Shown: positions 56,325 to 64,000 of the stretch, in pieces
How positions within the stretch are numbered: position 1 is the first letter of the stretch
Layout: the number at the start of each line of letters is the position of its first letter
NCBI RefSeq assembly: GCF_004117915.1
Contig: NZ_RSTD01000002.1
Location: 186,001-250,000 of the forward strand
DNA length: 64,000 nt
Direction of reading: 5' to 3'
Source of the DNA: Companilactobacillus metriopterae
Lineage (GTDB): Bacteria > Bacillota > Bacilli > Lactobacillales > Lactobacillaceae
The notes under the pieces: model-generated
What the model was told of the DNA's origin: nothing
Seen by the model: only the letters and a program-made list of their open reading frames with translations
Databases searched by the model: none
Position numbers and translations under genes: made by a program

Positions 56325-57740
56325 CTAACCAATAGTTGATTTTAGAGCAGGAACTTTTAATTTTACATCGTTCACTTGTTTCCAAGTTACCGTTGTCAAA
56401 TCCTTGTCCGGTTGATTCAAGATAAATAATTTGTTTTCCAATTCACCAAATATCAAGAAATTACCCAGATTTGTTGATATAGCAGCACTCTTTTGCCCAT
56501 CTTGAGAAGGAGAAACCATGAATACATATTGCATAGTTGGTTGTTGACTACCATCTTTTCCTGTGCCGATATATTCATCTGGCGCAAGATCAGAACCGAA
56601 TTGATCACCAAAGTTAACTCCATAACTACCAATTTTTTTATTGTTATTTTCAGCAATAGCTCCTGCTAATTGCATCAAGTCAGCATTTGAAGTAAGTGGA
56701 TTAGCCTTGTAATCTTTGTAGTAATCAGACGTTTGAGTAATTGCATCAGCAATCTGCACTTGTTCTGTATCTGATGATACCAATGGAATTGCATTATTAT
56801 CTGAAGATGTGATTGGTTCGAAATCGTCAGCGAACAAGTTCAATCCATCATCGGTAATTTCAACTCTAGTTTTAGATCTATTTATTTGGTTAGCTTTTTT
56901 AGAATTAGTCTTCAAATTCATTCCTGATGGTAACAATCTATCGACGTTTTGACCGCGGAAATAATAAGAAATAGTTAGTTGATTCATAGGTACTAAATAA
57001 TATTTGCCATACAGCGATTTGACCTGACCAGTTTCAACCACAGTAGAAACGATATAGGGATTATCTTTTTCTTCTGTTTTTTCTTGTGGTGCATGTTCAG
57101 TGATAGTCATCTGGTAAGTGCCATTTGATTTGATTTCTAGATTAGCTAATGATCTATGTAGGTCAATAAGTGTTGAGAAATCAAATTTTCCAATCAGTCT
57201 TTCATCTTTGATAGCTTTGGCACCTTTATTTACATTTATCAAGTGATTAGCCATATCATCTACATTGATTTTTTGACCAGAATCTTTTTTATCTTCTGTT
57301 GTATCATCTGAAGATGTTTTTTTTTCATTCTTAGAAATATAGGCTAGTTTGTATGTTTCCCCACCTGATTGAATTTGGTATCCCACCATATGTTTTCCAT
57401 ATATATTTTCAGAATAAGATTTCAGAATTTTAAAGTTTAGCGGTGAATCTTTTGTAGCGATGGATAGGGTCTTCTTGTCTCTAGCAATTTTGTAGGTAGG
57501 ATTTTTGTTATCGCTATCCAGTCGTCTAACACCTATTGATTCACCTATATTATTGACATCCCTAACTGATACTCTATTATCCTTTGTGAATTTCAGTGAA
57601 ACCACATCGGAACTGCCTTCATCTTGATACATGTACCAAGTATTATTAGACTCTGTCAAATCTTGCAAATCACTCTTACCACAAGCTGATAATAGTAACA
57701 GCAAACAAAATGCTGCTATAACTAACACTCTTTTTTTCAT
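56325..57740 (-). CDS. Large lipoprotein of unknown function
   Basis: 471 residues. Lipobox LLSAC (Cys near 20). The extracellular part has two regions: an N-terminal beta-rich part (about 30-140) with YMYQDEGSSDVVSLKF, and a C-terminal part with SPSQDGQKSAAISTNLGNF and ENKLFILNQPDKDL. No catalytic motif was seen. Followed by the AI-2E gene after 57 bases. I do not recognise the family. Confidence 0.55.
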   Translation of the reverse strand: MKKRVLVIAAFCLLLLLSACGKSDLQDLTESNNTWYMYQDEGSSDVVSLKFTKDNRVSVRDVNNIGESIGVRRLDSDNKNPTYKIARDKKTLSIATKDSPLNFKILKSYSENIYGKHMVGYQIQSGGETYKLAYISKNEKKTSSDDTTEDKKDSGQKINVDDMANHLINVNKGAKAIKDERLIGKFDFSTLIDLHRSLANLEIKSNGTYQMTITEHAPQEKTEEKDNPYIVSTVVETGQVKSLYGKYYLVPMNQLTISYYFRGQNVDRLLPSGMNLKTNSKKANQINRSKTRVEITDDGLNLFADDFEPITSSDNNAIPLVSSDTEQVQIADAITQTSDYYKDYKANPLTSNADLMQLAGAIAENNNKKIGSYGVNFGDQFGSDLAPDEYIGTGKDGSQQPTMQYVFMVSPSQDGQKSAAISTNLGNFLIFGELENKLFILNQPDKDLTTVTWKQVNDVKLKVPALKSTIG

Positions 57741-57821
57741 TAATCCATTCCCTTTTCCCTAAAAAAACTCGTTACTTTTATTATACCTAATAATAAAATA
57801 TATTTGATTTCAGAATAGAAT

Positions 57822-57852
57822 AAAAGACCTACCAAATGGTAGGTCTTTTTAT
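57822..57852 (-). terminator. Terminator of amidase 1
   Basis: AAAAGACCTACCA pairs with TGGTAGGTCTTTT. Confidence 0.85.
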
Positions 57853-57855
57853 TTG

Positions 57856-58806
57856 TTATTGAGCTGTAAATGTTGCGTATGTATCAATAACCCATTCTTT
57901 AGTTGATACACGATAGTAAGTGTGACCGTTGTAAACTCTACTTTGATCTGTATACCATGGTGTATTGTTTGCTAAAGCACGGTTAGAGTTTGAAGGTTGA
58001 CCAGCATCATTGAACACTGAAATAGGAACAATTGAACCATTAGGATTCTTCACTTGAACAACACCTTCACCCTTGTTGTCACCATTGATAGTTGTACCAC
58101 CACCGTTGTTACCGGTTGATGTACCGCCCTTTAGGTTGTTGTAGTAAGTACCTACAAGATCATAGAATTGATCCATACTGTAACCCCATTTTGAGAAGTA
58201 ACCAACAGGATCAGTGTGATCTGTATCACCAAAGTTTTTACTTACATCATTATGTGACATAACAGTAGTACCCGGTGTGAATGGCAATCCATATTGAACT
58301 AGTTTTGAAGCAGTGTAGTAAGCGTCATTGGCAACTGAACGTGCGAATGCATCAGTAGTACTTACTTCACATAGCTCGATTTGGATATATCTAGCATTAG
58401 CTGTAGGGCCAGCTCCCCAGACACCATAATCAGTATTGTGGATATTCAAAGTTTCTTTGTCATCTACGAAAGCATGAACATAAGTACTGATATTCATCCA
58501 TTCTCTATTGAAGTAAGTAGCTTCGTTTCTAGCTGTAGCTCCTGGTGTAGCTGTTTCGTGGATAACAACACCTTCAGGTTTACCAATACCGTTACGATAA
58601 CCAAACATTCTTGTAAATGTTCCTTCTTCGTTAGTGATACCTAACGGTTGAATATTGTTATTAGTTATATATGTGTTGATTGCTGATGTTGCAGCTTGTA
58701 CTTCTTGCACACTTTGTGTAGAAACTGAATTGTAAGTAGCAAATCCAAAAGTTGCAATTGCTGTTGCGGCAGCAATTTCTGCAATAAATTTCTTATGTCT
58801 GAACAT
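57856..58806 (-). CDS. Secreted N-acetylmuramoyl-L-alanine amidase with SLAP repeat
   Basis: 316 residues. Signal peptide, then Amidase_2 domain (about 65-225): VVIHETATPGATARNE has the first zinc His, MSHNDVS the second and HTDPVGYF completes the site. The C-terminal SLAP repeat holds RALANNTPWYTDQ and YYRVSTKEWV. It cleaves the lactyl-Ala bond of peptidoglycan. The tandem paralogue is at 58933. Confidence 0.86.
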   Translation of the reverse strand: MFRHKKFIAEIAAATAIATFGFATYNSVSTQSVQEVQAATSAINTYITNNNIQPLGITNEEGTFTRMFGYRNGIGKPEGVVIHETATPGATARNEATYFNREWMNISTYVHAFVDDKETLNIHNTDYGVWGAGPTANARYIQIELCEVSTTDAFARSVANDAYYTASKLVQYGLPFTPGTTVMSHNDVSKNFGDTDHTDPVGYFSKWGYSMDQFYDLVGTYYNNLKGGTSTGNNGGGTTINGDNKGEGVVQVKNPNGSIVPISVFNDAGQPSNSNRALANNTPWYTDQSRVYNGHTYYRVSTKEWVIDTYATFTAQ

Positions 58807-58932
58807 AGTATTTTTCTCCCAAAAAATTAATTTGTAACCCTTAATAGTGAATTATAAGATCATTTCTGATAATAATCGATTATTTAAAACTAAAAGCCCC
58901 CACGAAATTTTTGTGAGAGCCTATATTTATAT

Positions 58933-59904
58933 CTAGTTAGCTGTGAATGTTGCGTATGTATCTTCTACATATTCTTTTGTTGATACACGATAGTATGTGT
59001 GACCACCGTATGTCTTAGTTTGATCTGTATACCATGGTGTATTGTTTGCTAGAGCACGGTTTGAATTAACAGGTTTACCAGCTGCATTAAATTGTACAAT
59101 TGGTACACTTGAGTTAGTTGAATTTGATACGTTTACCACACCGTCACCCTTGGCATTGCCATTAGGAGAAGTTGTAGAACCACCACCAGCAGTAGTGCTA
59201 CCTGTACCACTATCAACGGCATTACCGTTCTTCATATTGTTGTAATATGTAGAAACTAGAGCGTTGAATTGTTCCATGTCATAGCCCCATGTATCGAAGT
59301 ATGTATCTGGGTCAACATGGTTTGTTTCATGGAACATATCTCCTGTTTGCTTATGAGAAACAACAGTAGTACCTGGTTCAAATGGTAATCCATATTGAAG
59401 TAGCTTAGCTGCTGTATAGTAAGCTTGGTTGGAAACTGAACGTGCAAAGGCGTCAGCGGTCTTAACTTCACACAACTCTACTTGAATATATCTTGAGTTA
59501 GCTGTAGGACCAGCTCCCCAGACACCATAGTCAGTGCTGTGAATATTCAAGATTTCCTTGTCATCTACGAAAGCATGAACATAAGTATTCAACTTTCCCC
59601 AATCTCTATTAAATAGAGTAACTTCGTTTCTAGCTGTAGCGCCTGGCGTAGCTGTTTCGTGAATAACTACTCCCTCAGGTTTGCCGACACCATGACGATA
59701 AGCAAAGAAATTTGAAAATGTTCCTTGTTCGTATGTAATTGATGCAGGTTTGATATTGTTATCTACTATATATTGGTTAATCCAAGAATCAGCCTTAACT
59801 TCTACTGCAGCATTTGGTGAAACTTGATTGTATGTAACCAAGCCAAATGTTGCTAAAGCAGCTGCCGTAGCTATTCTTGCTATAAATTTTTTATGCAAAA
59901 ACAT
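58933..59904 (-). CDS. Secreted N-acetylmuramoyl-L-alanine amidase with SLAP repeat (paralogue)
   Basis: 323 residues. The same order as the neighbour: signal peptide, Amidase_2 (VVIHETATPGATARNE; SHKQTGDMF; HVDPDTYF) and a SLAP repeat, with a longer Gly/Ser/Thr linker (about 240-255). The two proteins share long identical stretches, so recent tandem duplication is likely. The hairpin after the stop is weak. Confidence 0.86.
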   Translation of the reverse strand: MFLHKKFIARIATAAALATFGLVTYNQVSPNAAVEVKADSWINQYIVDNNIKPASITYEQGTFSNFFAYRHGVGKPEGVVIHETATPGATARNEVTLFNRDWGKLNTYVHAFVDDKEILNIHSTDYGVWGAGPTANSRYIQVELCEVKTADAFARSVSNQAYYTAAKLLQYGLPFEPGTTVVSHKQTGDMFHETNHVDPDTYFDTWGYDMEQFNALVSTYYNNMKNGNAVDSGTGSTTAGGGSTTSPNGNAKGDGVVNVSNSTNSSVPIVQFNAAGKPVNSNRALANNTPWYTDQTKTYGGHTYYRVSTKEYVEDTYATFTAN

Positions 59905-59985
59905 TAATATTACCTTCCCTTTTCTTAACTCAATAAGTATAACAAGTTTTTTGATGAAAATATCCTTAGTAACAGAACTGTAAAA

Positions 59986-60474
59986 CTATGTAACACATTG
60001 ATAATCTTTTATAATTTTTTGACGTAATTTATCTCGATGATATCTCAAATTTCTATCACTACATTTTAATATTTTTGCCAATTCTGTGAGTGATTTACCG
60101 TTATAGAAACATTCCGTCAGGATTATTGTTTCTATCTTTGTCAGATCCAGACTTGTGAAGTCTAGTTCTAAATTATCAATTTCAGTGCTCTGTTCTATCT
60201 CTAGTCCTAACTCATGATTGTCCTCGAATCGTTGGTTTTGTCGCATCAGATCTAGTATTCTCCAACGTAATTTCTGATAAACATAGACATTGAATTTTTC
60301 TAGATTATCATTTCTTTTACAGTAATCTACATATGCGCGAGCATATATTATAAATCCCTCTTGTAAGTAATCTTGATAACTAGGATTATTTTGCCAAATT
60401 CCTAATTTTTTCAAAACACCGTGAATTAGTTTTTCATCTTGTATAGCTAATTCAAATCCTTCTTCTAAATTCAT
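59986..60474 (-). CDS. ComX/SigH-like alternative sigma factor
   Basis: 162 residues. Region 2 lies about 25-75 (YQDYLQEGFIIYARAYVDY; VYQKLRWRILDLMRQNQR) and a region-4-like HTH is near 125-155 (GKSLTELAKILKCSDRNLRYHRDKL). Size and order match the competence sigma factors of lactic acid bacteria (ComX/SigH). GAGGT precedes the ATG. A perfect palindrome CACAAGCGCTTGTG lies upstream. The ComK-like gene follows on the same strand upstream. Activity in competence is inferred. Confidence 0.72.
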   Translation of the reverse strand: MNLEEGFELAIQDEKLIHGVLKKLGIWQNNPSYQDYLQEGFIIYARAYVDYCKRNDNLEKFNVYVYQKLRWRILDLMRQNQRFEDNHELGLEIEQSTEIDNLELDFTSLDLTKIETIILTECFYNGKSLTELAKILKCSDRNLRYHRDKLRQKIIKDYQCVT

Positions 60475-60495
60475 TTCAGTACCTCACCAATTACT

Positions 60496-60509
60496 CACAA
60501 GCGCTTGTG
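60496..60509. promoter_or_regulatory. 14-bp perfect palindrome upstream of sigma gene
   Basis: CACAAGCGCTTGTG, 22 bases before the sigma factor ATG. Its AAGCGCTT core is that of CcpA cre sites, but the flanks differ from TG...CA. Confidence 0.5.
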
Positions 60510-60629
60510 GCAATTAATAAAGTATCGAAAAACTATCTGTAATAATAATCGACAAAGCTAAGATTATAAGTTGATCTATCAACAAACTAATCTAAACATT
60601 TCAACTTAATATAGCTCTACCTGACAGGA

Positions 60630-61391
60630 TTAGAAGATATGCTTTAACATATTAATTCGTTGTTTATAACTTGTAATCAAATCTCTTTGACCAATTTCCC
60701 CATGAACCATCGAGTACAACATAGAGTCTTTGACAAAGTCAATCACAGGATTGAGATCTGATCTGACATTGTCCCTACTGCTGTGCCTCAGGCAATTACA
60801 CAGATGATACTTCTGCAACATCCCTGTATCTTCAGATGGTTTCAGTTCATAATTCATAGTATCGACTAATCTTCTAATCGCAATATAAAATATCTCACTC
60901 AAGAAGCAACAATCATGCAATCGATCATTTAAGTTACCTTTTGGAAATTCGATTGTCACCTTTCCTTGTGATGTTTCAAATATCCCCTGTTGTTCATATT
61001 GATTAAAATCTTCCACATGATGTACTCCTATCCAGTCAGTACTGCCATGACTAGTACCTCGCATCGGCATGTAGGCATAATTACCATGTACTAACGGGAT
61101 AAGTTGCTTTATTTCAAAATAATTAGCTAGAATCTTCGATAGTAAAATTCCCAGTCGATTGTACTTGTGAAACTCATTTATAACCTGTCTACTATTTTGA
61201 CTAACAAAGAATACTCCCTTACTTTTGTGCAAAATTATCGATTTGCCATAAGACAATTTTTCTTTAGAAACATCTAATACCGCTACGACATCAGGATCGA
61301 CTTCAAAGTCTTCGCTGATATAGAGTAATCGCAATCCCTCCCCTAACAAGTACTTTTTACTAACTAGTACATCCTTAAACTGATATAACAA
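60630..61391 (-). CDS. ComK-like competence regulator
   Basis: 253 residues from TTG 61391, chosen because GGAGG lies six bases upstream; the longer frame begins inside the previous gene. The core (about 105-165: RGTSHGSTDWIGVHHVEDF, then VTIEFPKGN and LHDCCFLSEIFY) parallels ComK of Bacillus (SSTRPQCGWISHVHVKEF, then VTFSNGKTMEL). It is longer than ComK (192) with an N-terminal extension. ComK activates late competence genes; here that is inference. A terminator separates it from the GH73 gene. Confidence 0.65.
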   Translation of the reverse strand: MLYQFKDVLVSKKYLLGEGLRLLYISEDFEVDPDVVAVLDVSKEKLSYGKSIILHKSKGVFFVSQNSRQVINEFHKYNRLGILLSKILANYFEIKQLIPLVHGNYAYMPMRGTSHGSTDWIGVHHVEDFNQYEQQGIFETSQGKVTIEFPKGNLNDRLHDCCFLSEIFYIAIRRLVDTMNYELKPSEDTGMLQKYHLCNCLRHSSRDNVRSDLNPVIDFVKDSMLYSMVHGEIGQRDLITSYKQRINMLKHIF

Positions 61392-61408
61392 ATTTGTCCT
61401 CCGCGCAA

Positions 61409-61434
61409 AAAAAAGACGCCTATTGGCGTCTTTT
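61409..61434 (-). terminator. Terminator of GH73 gene
   Basis: AAAAGACGCC pairs with GGCGTCTTTT around TATT, followed on the minus strand by eight Ts. Confidence 0.85.
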
Positions 61435-61437
61435 ATA

Positions 61438-63213
61438 TTAATTTGCTGTGTAAATACAATATTTTCCATTTACCCAACCGCCTGGTACTTCATACCATGT
61501 TTGACCATCAACAATTTGCATTGAAGTGACGTCCCATGTTGTACCGTCTGACAATCTATTACCAGTAAATTGGTTATTAACTGCAGGTGAGTTATAAACG
61601 TTAACTGCATAACCTGGAATATAATTGATTTTAACAGAACCACTTACAGTCTTCACGTAATTAGTTCCCTTAACTTGGACATTGTCTGCACTTACCCATT
61701 GGTTACTTGCAACACGATACCATACTGAACCATCAGCATGTGTTGACTTCTTGTCAATCTTCCAATCAGTTTTGTTAGCAAGACTAACTTGCAATAACTT
61801 GTGATTGTCATCGTATAATTTTGCACTTGGTGATGCTGTTACAGTAACAACATCTGGATAAGAAACAATTGTATCTTCTCCTTCATTGGCTGATGATTGT
61901 GTAGATCCAGCTTCTGAATTCAAGGTTACATCGTCAGCAAGGATATAAGCATTCTTACCAACCATGTAGAATTTATTGCCATCTTCATCAAGAACATAAG
62001 CAGTAGTTACCCAGTCTGATTGATAAGGTAGTACTCGACTTGTAGTTGAAGATAAATCTGGTGAACTATATACAGTAGCACCACGAACAGATGAAATCTT
62101 AGCAATATCACTGATTTTTTCAGGTGCTTGTGTAGCTGATGAAGTTGAAGAATTCAACTTCACATCTGATGCTTTAACATATTCGTGTGTTGATACTTGA
62201 TAGTAAACAGAACCATCAGAAGTTACAACTTTTGATGCTACTTTCCATGGAGTACCATATCCTAGAGCTCTATTAGATGATTGGTTAGGATAAGCATCGA
62301 TGTATAGATGTGCTGTGTTCTTGTTGACTACTACAGCTACATCATCCATAGGTGTTTGTGTACCATTAACAACAGCTGATGAACCAGAGTTTGTATCTCC
62401 ACCAGTTGAGCCACCATTGTTGTTTCCAGTGGATGTATTAGTATCATACTGAGTTAAATTATATGTTTCTATAACGTTGTTCAAACTTTGAGCATATGTT
62501 GGAGAGGTTGCGTACTTACCTTGAAGCGCTTGTGTAGCATCCTTGTAAGTTGCAGCATTTTCTTTCCATGCACCAGAGTAGTATGTTGAATCCCATGAAA
62601 CACCATTACGGATCTTATTACCATTGTCACCAAATGATTCTGTCCATGAAGGATATTTTCTAAAGTTAGCACTTATATAGTAATATCCTTGTTCTTGGCT
62701 CCATTCACCTGTTTGGATAGTGTAGTAATTACCGTTGTAATCACCTTTCATACCAAATAGGTTATGCGCTTCGGTAGCCAATAATGATTGACCCCAAGAA
62801 GATTCCAAGATAGCTTGTGCCAACATTACTGATGCATATATATTGTATTTAGCAGCCATTTGTTGTGCTAGAGGGACTGCAGTTGCCAAGAATGCTTGTT
62901 GTTCTTGCGGTGTTGCTGCTTTGGTTGCGGCAGCTTGTGTAACTGCTTCAACAGCACTTCTACCCATAGATGCAGCTAGACTAGCATCTCCTGCGTTAGC
63001 TGCAGATGCCTCTTCAGGTGTAGTAACAGGTGCACCTGTTTCATCCATAACAGATGCAACTGATGTATCCTTACCTGTAGATGATTGTGATGGTGATTGA
63101 CTATCTGTGTCGTTTGATGTGTCAGATGCTCGAACTGCTTGTGTAGCTGTTGATGCTCCAACAGAAGTGATCAATCCAGCTAGTGCAGTGGAAGCAAGCC
63201 ATTTCTTTTTCAT
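61438..63213 (-). CDS. Secreted N-acetylglucosaminidase (GH73) with four SLAP repeats
   Basis: 591 residues. Signal peptide, low-complexity Ser/Thr/Ala linker (about 30-100), GH73 domain (about 110-255) with catalytic Glu in AQAILESSWGQS and HNLFGMKG. Four SLAP repeats (from about 285) end in ...VPGGWVNGKYCIYTAN. Major autolysin candidate, digesting glycan strands outside the cell and held by the repeats. GGGGA precedes the ATG. Confidence 0.9.
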   Translation of the reverse strand: MKKKWLASTALAGLITSVGASTATQAVRASDTSNDTDSQSPSQSSTGKDTSVASVMDETGAPVTTPEEASAANAGDASLAASMGRSAVEAVTQAAATKAATPQEQQAFLATAVPLAQQMAAKYNIYASVMLAQAILESSWGQSLLATEAHNLFGMKGDYNGNYYTIQTGEWSQEQGYYYISANFRKYPSWTESFGDNGNKIRNGVSWDSTYYSGAWKENAATYKDATQALQGKYATSPTYAQSLNNVIETYNLTQYDTNTSTGNNNGGSTGGDTNSGSSAVVNGTQTPMDDVAVVVNKNTAHLYIDAYPNQSSNRALGYGTPWKVASKVVTSDGSVYYQVSTHEYVKASDVKLNSSTSSATQAPEKISDIAKISSVRGATVYSSPDLSSTTSRVLPYQSDWVTTAYVLDEDGNKFYMVGKNAYILADDVTLNSEAGSTQSSANEGEDTIVSYPDVVTVTASPSAKLYDDNHKLLQVSLANKTDWKIDKKSTHADGSVWYRVASNQWVSADNVQVKGTNYVKTVSGSVKINYIPGYAVNVYNSPAVNNQFTGNRLSDGTTWDVTSMQIVDGQTWYEVPGGWVNGKYCIYTAN

Positions 63214-63369
63214 TGCGATTTCCCCGTGATTTTTGTTATTAAGTTAAATTTTTCTCTAATGATAACAGTACTATGATTTTGTCATCTCTTCAATATATTA
63301 GGTCAAACTGTAATACTTTTTAAACAAATAACATAAAAAAATTTAATAATTTTGAAACATATTTAAAAA

Positions 63370-63396
63370 AGCCTAATTCTCTGGACGAGAATAAGA
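63370..63396 (-). terminator. Terminator of stand-alone SLAP gene
   Basis: GTCTTATTCTC pairs imperfectly with GAGAATTAGGC, followed by a T run on the minus strand. Confidence 0.6.
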
Positions 63397-63402
63397 CTTT
63401 TT

Positions 63403-63636
63403 TTATCTCTCGATATAATCTACATAATCAGCTTCAATCCATTCGCCATCAGATGCGATGCGGTAGAAGACTTTGCCGTCTTCTCCAACCCCCTTAGCGT
63501 CTGTATACCAAGCTGTTTGACCTTTTACAAATTTGTCTTGTAACATTTTGCGATTTGTTTCGAATGTGTCAAATAAGAATACGACATATCTGTCGTCCTG
63601 ATTTACTTTAACAATTCCGTTAACATCTGTAATCAT
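63403..63636 (-). CDS. Stand-alone SLAP-type domain without signal peptide
   Basis: 77 residues containing a single SLAP repeat (VKGQTAWYTDAKG...YRIASDGEWIEADYV). It begins MITDVNGIVKVNQ with no secretion signal, so it would stay in the cytoplasm unless exported otherwise. AAAGGTGG precedes the ATG. A 19-bp palindrome covers its likely -10. Confidence 0.65.
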   Translation of the reverse strand: MITDVNGIVKVNQDDRYVVFLFDTFETNRKMLQDKFVKGQTAWYTDAKGVGEDGKVFYRIASDGEWIEADYVDYIER

Positions 63637-63660
63637 GTTAGTACCACCTTTTGATTGCTT

Positions 63661-63679
63661 ATGTTGTATTATACAACAT
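63661..63679. promoter_or_regulatory. 19-bp perfect palindrome over promoter of SLAP gene
   Basis: ATGTTGTATTATACAACAT is a perfect palindrome with 9-base arms. On the minus strand its centre reads TGTATAATACA, so TATAAT, the -10, lies within it, upstream of the 77-aa SLAP gene. Confidence 0.6.
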
Positions 63680-63694
63680 TTGGGTATAAAAAAA

Positions 63695-63712
63695 ACTCGC
63701 CGAAGCGAGTCT
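63695..63712 (-). terminator. Terminator of partial SLAP gene
   Basis: Seven-base stem GACTCGC/GCGAGTT with loop TTCG, then eight Ts on the minus strand. Confidence 0.8.
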
Positions 63713-63734
63713 TAATTTTACTTTAAACTTTTAA

Positions 63735-64000
63735 TTATTTAAAGTTAACACCTTGTCCAGCCATTACCCATTCAGTAGTTGATACACGGTAGTAAACTAC
63801 ACCGTTAGCATCAGTACCTGTTTGGTCAGTAGCCCATGATGTTCCACCAGCAACATATCTAGATGATGTCTTACCATCTTGTTGATATAATGCGTAAACA
63901 AATCCTGGTGTGTCAAGTGAAACCACATGTGTACCTGTTAGATTTTGGATATTTGAGATACCAGTACCTGGAGTTGTTGTGCTGTCTTTGTATGTAACGT
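63735..64000 (-). CDS. SLAP-tailed protein (partial, C-terminus)
   Basis: The frame is open to the right edge (VTYKDSTTTPGTGISNIQN... then VSLDTPGFVYALYQQ). It ends with one SLAP repeat (YVAGGTSWATDQTG; YYRVSTTEWVMAGQG). The N-terminal part, presumably a signal and catalytic domain, lies outside the window. Likely another wall hydrolase or surface protein. Confidence 0.7.
   Translation of the reverse strand, partial: VTYKDSTTTPGTGISNIQNLTGTHVVSLDTPGFVYALYQQDGKTSSRYVAGGTSWATDQTGTDANGVVYYRVSTTEWVMAGQGVNFK

Overview
The window is low-GC Gram-positive DNA. It has strong AGGAGG-type ribosome sites, frequent TTG starts, a complete dltXABCD operon, a T-box leader and many secreted proteins ending in SLAP-type wall-binding repeats. 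Family content (DUF975, DUF3737, DUF4767-like lipoprotein, SLAP-tailed glucosaminidases, water-forming NADH oxidase, HdeD, LtrA) points to a Lactobacillaceae member. A Companilactobacillus-like genus fits, but this is inference from gene content, not proof.

Layout. 1-10 kb: end of an isochorismatase-family gene, envelope and lipoproteins, a DoxX protein, an HSL-type esterase, tRNA-Thr(GGT), an HdeD/DtxR-type regulator pair, and a polar amino-acid ABC transporter behind a T-box leader that has one stem I but two antiterminator/terminator units. 10-17 kb: nucleoside deoxyribosyltransferase with a TetR regulator, a large MMPL/RND exporter with a Gln/Ala-rich insert, an MFS carrier, and NADH oxidase with a PerR/Fur-like box over its promoter. 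17-21.4 kb: the dlt operon for teichoic acid D-alanylation, including the 49-residue dltX. 21.5-34 kb: APC permease, NmrA-like protein, Na+/H+ antiporter, a broken extracellular tannase gene, a uracil-DNA-glycosylase-family protein, redox enzymes, a betaine/choline-type ABC system with fused permease and binding protein, and a divergent Lrp/AsnC regulator.

34-49 kb is an accessory region of redox enzymes, small regulators (LysR, HxlR) facing their likely targets, and clustered gene decay. glcU is frameshifted and has a nonsense codon beside an intact glucose dehydrogenase; a flavodoxin lacks its FMN-binding N-terminus; an MFS gene has a nonsense codon. A MenA-type prenyltransferase and a secreted esterase lipoprotein are intact.

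49.9-64 kb is a cell-wall region. It holds two SLAP-tailed glucosaminidases (GH73), two tandem SLAP-tailed Amidase_2 proteins, three tandem small two-repeat SLAP proteins, a stand-alone SLAP domain without signal peptide and a partial SLAP protein at the window edge. A ComX/SigH-like sigma factor and a ComK-like protein lie between the hydrolases, so competence regulators sit next to wall-lytic enzymes. A GH73-SLAP module has been duplicated; in one copy only the C-terminal tail of the GH73 gene remains. gpmA and a trio of envelope genes (unknown 442-aa protein, AI-2E family permease, large lipoprotein) are interspersed.

The best candidates for a second look are the semi-duplicated T-box, the duplicated and eroded GH73/SLAP module, the ComX-ComK pair among autolysins, several precise operator-like palindromes, and small membrane genes at 4.2-4.4 kb and 10.05 kb.
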